Assembly: GCF_003604215.1 (NCBI RefSeq)
Contig: NZ_QXGS01000005.1
Location: forward strand, 166,177 to 230,176
Source of the DNA: Teichococcus vastitatis
GTDB taxonomy: Bacteria > Pseudomonadota > Alphaproteobacteria > Acetobacterales > Acetobacteraceae
Reading direction: 5' to 3'
Length of the DNA stretch: 64,000 nucleotides
This document shows positions 63,942 through 64,000 of the stretch, piece after piece (position 1 is the stretch's first letter; each line of letters starts with the position of its first letter). The notes under the pieces are model-generated. The model saw only the letters and a list, made by a program, of their open reading frames with translations. It was not told the DNA's origin and ran no database searches. The position numbers were made by a program, and so were the translations under genes.

Positions 63942-64000
63942 TTAGCGCAGCACGATCTCGACGCGGCGGTTCTGCGGCTCGCGCACGCCATCGGCGGTCG
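63942..64000 (-). CDS. 3' end of an OmpA-family gene (continues beyond the window)
   Basis: Only the last 19 codons are inside the window, ending VREPQNRRVEIVLR and TAA at 63942, identical to the end of the truncated copy. The intact gene lies to the right. OmpA-type C-terminal domains anchor the outer membrane to peptidoglycan. Confidence 0.75.
   Translation of the reverse strand, partial: TADGVREPQNRRVEIVLR

Larger units (their letters stand above)
63528..64000. repeat. Tandem duplication at 361-bp spacing (terminator plus OmpA 3' end)
   Basis: Bases from 63528 repeat from 63889 with few differences: the terminator, the AGGTCCGGCGAGGAGGTG spacer and the last OmpA codons. The junction lies near 63886-63889. 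The repeat runs off the window end at 64000, so its full length cannot be seen. Confidence 0.88.

Overview
This window is from a very GC-rich bacterial chromosome with dense, frequently overlapping genes (ATGA and GTGA junctions) and strong G/C bias at third codon positions. Gene content points to an alphaproteobacterium, most likely Acetobacteraceae of the Roseomonas group: lpxB, a TrcR (DUF1013) regulator, an ELM1-like (DUF1022) protein, a small DUF3126 protein, DUF465 proteins, a long pyrE, and many dipeptide-type ABC systems with CoA-transferase, HMG-CoA-lyase-like and amidohydrolase genes. The placement is inference from gene families. I see no tRNA, rRNA, CRISPR array, prophage or intact insertion sequence.

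Left part (1-4205): an unidentified gene end, a nitrilase-superfamily amidase and lpxB form an overlapping + strand run. A double-domain KaiC-like ATPase with a stand-alone receiver protein follows and ends at a 30-bp palindrome. From 4194 to 16569 everything is on the - strand: a catabolic/uptake block with a complete dipeptide-type ABC importer (substrate-binding protein, two permeases, two ATPases), two amidohydrolases, two paralogous class II aldolases, a lone PotA-type ATPase and a GhrA-type hydroxyacid dehydrogenase. It is bounded by the wreck of a family-5 solute-binding protein gene (16823-17734).

Middle (17900-33590): a surface-polysaccharide pair (FkbM methyltransferase with coiled coil; tandem glycosyltransferase), a divergent pair of TauE/SafE permeases, a racemase, an ankyrin protein, gamma-glutamyltransferase, envelope/stress proteins, tartrate-dehydrogenase-like and ELM1-like genes, pyrE and an Nramp metal transporter behind a palindromic operator candidate.

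The most unusual locus is 33599-37533: a phosphopantetheinyl transferase followed by a 1018-residue protein joining an acetoacetyl-CoA-synthetase-type adenylation domain to a carrier domain and a thioesterase (A-T-TE), with all key residues visible. It could make a small beta-keto-acid-derived product.

Right part (37558-64000): an AraC regulator facing an aldo/keto reductase, a second dipeptide-type uptake set lacking ATPase genes, a PEP-mutase-family lyase, an IclR regulator facing a CoA-transferase/HMG-CoA-lyase-like operon with a palindromic operator between them, a Sel1 protein, a YidB-like protein, cydDC, a deacetylase, a glutathione transferase, gltBD, an NDUFA9-like reductase, trcR and small conserved genes. 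The window ends inside an OmpA-family gene whose 3' end and terminator are duplicated in tandem at 361-bp spacing, leaving a truncated copy.
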